NCBI GenBank assembly: GCA_020161135.1
Contig: JAIUOB010000004.1
Location: 558,001-622,000 of the forward strand
From: Gemmatimonadota bacterium
GTDB taxonomy: Bacteria > Gemmatimonadota > Gemmatimonadetes > Gemmatimonadales > Gemmatimonadaceae
DNA: 64,000 nt
Direction of reading: 5' to 3'
Shown: positions 62,629 through 64,000 of the stretch, piece by piece
Layout of the letters: every line of letters starts with the position of its first letter
Position numbering within the stretch: the stretch's first letter is position 1
Translations under genes and position numbers: made by a program
The notes under the pieces: generated by a model
Told to the model about the DNA's origin: nothing
Seen by the model: only the letters and a program-made list of their open reading frames with translations
The model's database searches: none

Positions 62629-63822
62629 TCAGCGCGGCACGTGTACGGGTGCGTGTATCGGCGCGTGTACGTGCGCGAACAGATCCTTGCGTACCTCGGG
62701 ATTGCTGATCTTCCAGAGGACGCCGTCGGTGAAGTAGTGATGGATGTTGATGAACATCAGGATGAGGATGGGCGCGGCACGCGCCGGCTCCTCGCCGAAG
62801 ATGTTGCCGATGACGCCCATGAGGGAGTTGGGCACCACCTGCGAGACAACCACGCTCACGGCCAGCAGCAGCACCCCGTACAGCACCATGTGGCGCAGGG
62901 CGCCCGCGTGTGTCGGGTGTGCCGCGCCTACGTCCCCCTCGCGCGTCGCGCGCGCGGCGCGGTTGAACTCCACGCGCACCGGGAAGGACAGGTACTGAAT
63001 GGAGTGCGCGATCTGCACCCAGAAGATGGCCTTGGGGTCGCGCGCCATGACCGCATACCACACGAAGATCGCGAGCCATGCCGTGACCGAGAGCAGCGGC
63101 GGCCGCCGCCCCGTGCGGCGCGCCTGACGCGCGATGCCGATCGCGCCCAGCGCGAACGCCACCACGGTAGCCGCGCTCATCAGGCGATAGAGCAGCTCGA
63201 CGCGCGACGGGTCGCGGAGCTGCGTGTACAGGAACCAGGCGAGGTGCCACGCCAGCAGGATGCGCAGGCTGGTGCGCACGAGGCGCCGTTCGGTGGCGTC
63301 GAAACTGGTGCCGTCGAGGTAGGCGAACGACGCCATCATGCCCCACACCTGGCCCGTGTAGTGCCACGCGAGATACACACTCGCGATGGTCACGAGCCCA
63401 ATGCCGAGCACCTGCGTGTAGTCCACCATGACAATGGCGGCCACGAGATAGGCAAGCAGCAGCAGCGGGACGCCAAGGGACGCCCACTTGTGCGCGAGGA
63501 TCGTCTCGCGACTGCGATACACGAGGCGATAGGACGCCATGAAGTGCGGCATGTTGATCGCCGTCGCGACCCACGCCTGCGCACCGGCACCGATGAGCAC
63601 GAGATCGGTGCGCCCGGTGAGCAGCAGCGGCACCATGACGAGCATGGACAGCCCGCCCACGGCGAGCCAGTCCACGACGGGACTGATCATGCTGCCGCGG
63701 ACTGACGCCTGATCGCGCACGCGCACAGCGTCAGGGGCTGCTGGGGACTCACGAGCCGTCTCGCGCGGGCGGGCGCGCGCCGCCGGCGCCGGTGAAGAAA
63801 GCGACTGTCGTTTACGCGCCAT
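62629..63822 (-). CDS. Multi-pass membrane protein, function unknown
   Basis: 397 residues with 8-9 hydrophobic segments beginning at about residue 45, after a basic, low-complexity N-terminus. An alternative start is ATG 63693 (MISPVVDWLAVGG). Histidines lie in or near membrane segments: NMPHFMASYRLVYRSRETIL, VYLAWHYTGQVWGMM, FWVQIAHSIQYLSFPVRVEF and FINIHHYFTDGVLWKISNPE, the last a striking HHY-DG motif. This layout hints at a metal- or haem-dependent membrane enzyme, but I do not know the family. The C-terminus is His/Pro-rich. Confidence 0.65.
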   Translation of the reverse strand: MARKRQSLSSPAPAARARPRETARESPAAPDAVRVRDQASVRGSMISPVVDWLAVGGLSMLVMVPLLLTGRTDLVLIGAGAQAWVATAINMPHFMASYRLVYRSRETILAHKWASLGVPLLLLAYLVAAIVMVDYTQVLGIGLVTIASVYLAWHYTGQVWGMMASFAYLDGTSFDATERRLVRTSLRILLAWHLAWFLYTQLRDPSRVELLYRLMSAATVVAFALGAIGIARQARRTGRRPPLLSVTAWLAIFVWYAVMARDPKAIFWVQIAHSIQYLSFPVRVEFNRAARATREGDVGAAHPTHAGALRHMVLYGVLLLAVSVVVSQVVPNSLMGVIGNIFGEEPARAAPILILMFINIHHYFTDGVLWKISNPEVRKDLFAHVHAPIHAPVHVPR

Positions 63823-63896
63823 GCGCGGGAATCAAGACCGCACGAAAGGCGGTGGCAAGACCGACCACGGTGCGGCAGTGGAGATCAGGGGCAATG

Positions 63897-63934
63897 CACA
63901 CAGGGGTCGCCGATTGCTCGGCGACCCCTGTGTG
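63897..63934. repeat. 17-bp perfect hairpin
   Basis: Arms cacacaggggtcgccga / tcggcgacccctgtgtg with loop ttgc. No T-tract on either side. It lies 37 bp beyond the stop of a minus-strand frame entering from the right edge and could be that gene's terminator. Confidence 0.6.
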
Positions 63935-63970
63935 TGACATGTCGTGTTCACGACGCGCCAGCGCGATGGA

Positions 63971-64000
63971 TCAGAAGCCGCGCGGCGGACGACGATCCCA
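63971..64000 (-). CDS. Possible 3' end of a gene running off the right edge
   Basis: The minus-strand frame ending at 63971 reads WDRRPPRGF then TGA and is followed by a strong hairpin, as a gene end would be. Only nine codons are visible, so no product can be named. Confidence 0.25.
   Translation of the reverse strand, partial: WDRRPPRGF

Noticed and set aside
1..64000. Search by eye for tRNA, rRNA, riboswitch and replication-origin signals
   Set aside because: No cloverleaf, conserved rRNA stretch, known riboswitch core or DnaA-box cluster was recognised; a covariance-model scan would be decisive.

Overview
The window is G+C-rich chromosomal DNA from a diderm bacterium. It has LPS Kdo transferase, many lipoproteins with lipobox signal peptides, type IV pilus-type minor prepilins and TonB-plug-like proteins. 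Gene content and style (GC-biased codons, weak Shine-Dalgarno signals, many lipoproteins with bacterial Ig-like domains, carboxypeptidase-regulatory-like domains, Arg-rich protein tails) fit a Gemmatimonadota member such as Gemmatimonas or Gemmatirosa. There is no rRNA gene in the window, so this is inference. No tRNA, rRNA or CRISPR array was seen.

Layout. 1-2.1 kb: the 3' part of a family 2 glycosyltransferase with a long charged tail, and a small membrane protein. 2.3-6.6 kb: lipA-pdhA-pdhB-pdhC, making lipoate and the E1/E2 parts of pyruvate dehydrogenase. 6.6-11.3 kb: a less G+C-rich island on the minus strand with three orphan Rhs C-terminal tails, each followed by a small partner gene, plus a displaced second copy of the pdhC 3' end. 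11.4-16.8 kb: a secreted metzincin lipoprotein, then lpd (E3) and lipB, which complete the PDH/lipoate set interrupted by the island. 16.9-24.3 kb: two giant Ig-like lipoproteins and an SmpA/OmlA-type lipoprotein. 24.9-31 kb: UvrD-type helicase, M16 peptidase and a convergent Aminopep-family lipoprotein. 31-38.5 kb: dnaE, accA, a RicT/PSP1 protein and metG. 38.6-42.6 kb: a four-gene minor prepilin operon. 42.6-44.9 kb: LemA, a nucleotidyltransferase-fold protein and a TPM-domain protein. 45-50.4 kb: DsbA-like lipoprotein, Kdo transferase, a CitMHS transporter and a CocE-type hydrolase. 50.5-64 kb: three barrel-less plug-domain proteins around a coupled CRTAC1-type/haloperoxidase-type pair, then small envelope proteins.

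The most notable signal is the 6.6-11.3 kb island. It looks like layered deposition of Rhs tail/partner modules at the 3' end of pdhC. The second pdhC 3' end (9564-9640) encodes the same last 23 residues plus stop as the resident gene but differs at four synonymous sites, as expected if one copy came from a related strain. Other points of interest are a GDG-to-GES change in the thiamine diphosphate motif of PdhA, a 15-bp tandem repeat that ends on the predicted catalytic lysine of LipB, the repeated barrel-less plug family with a conserved Cys pair, and a nucleotidyltransferase-fold protein with an altered metal-binding motif.
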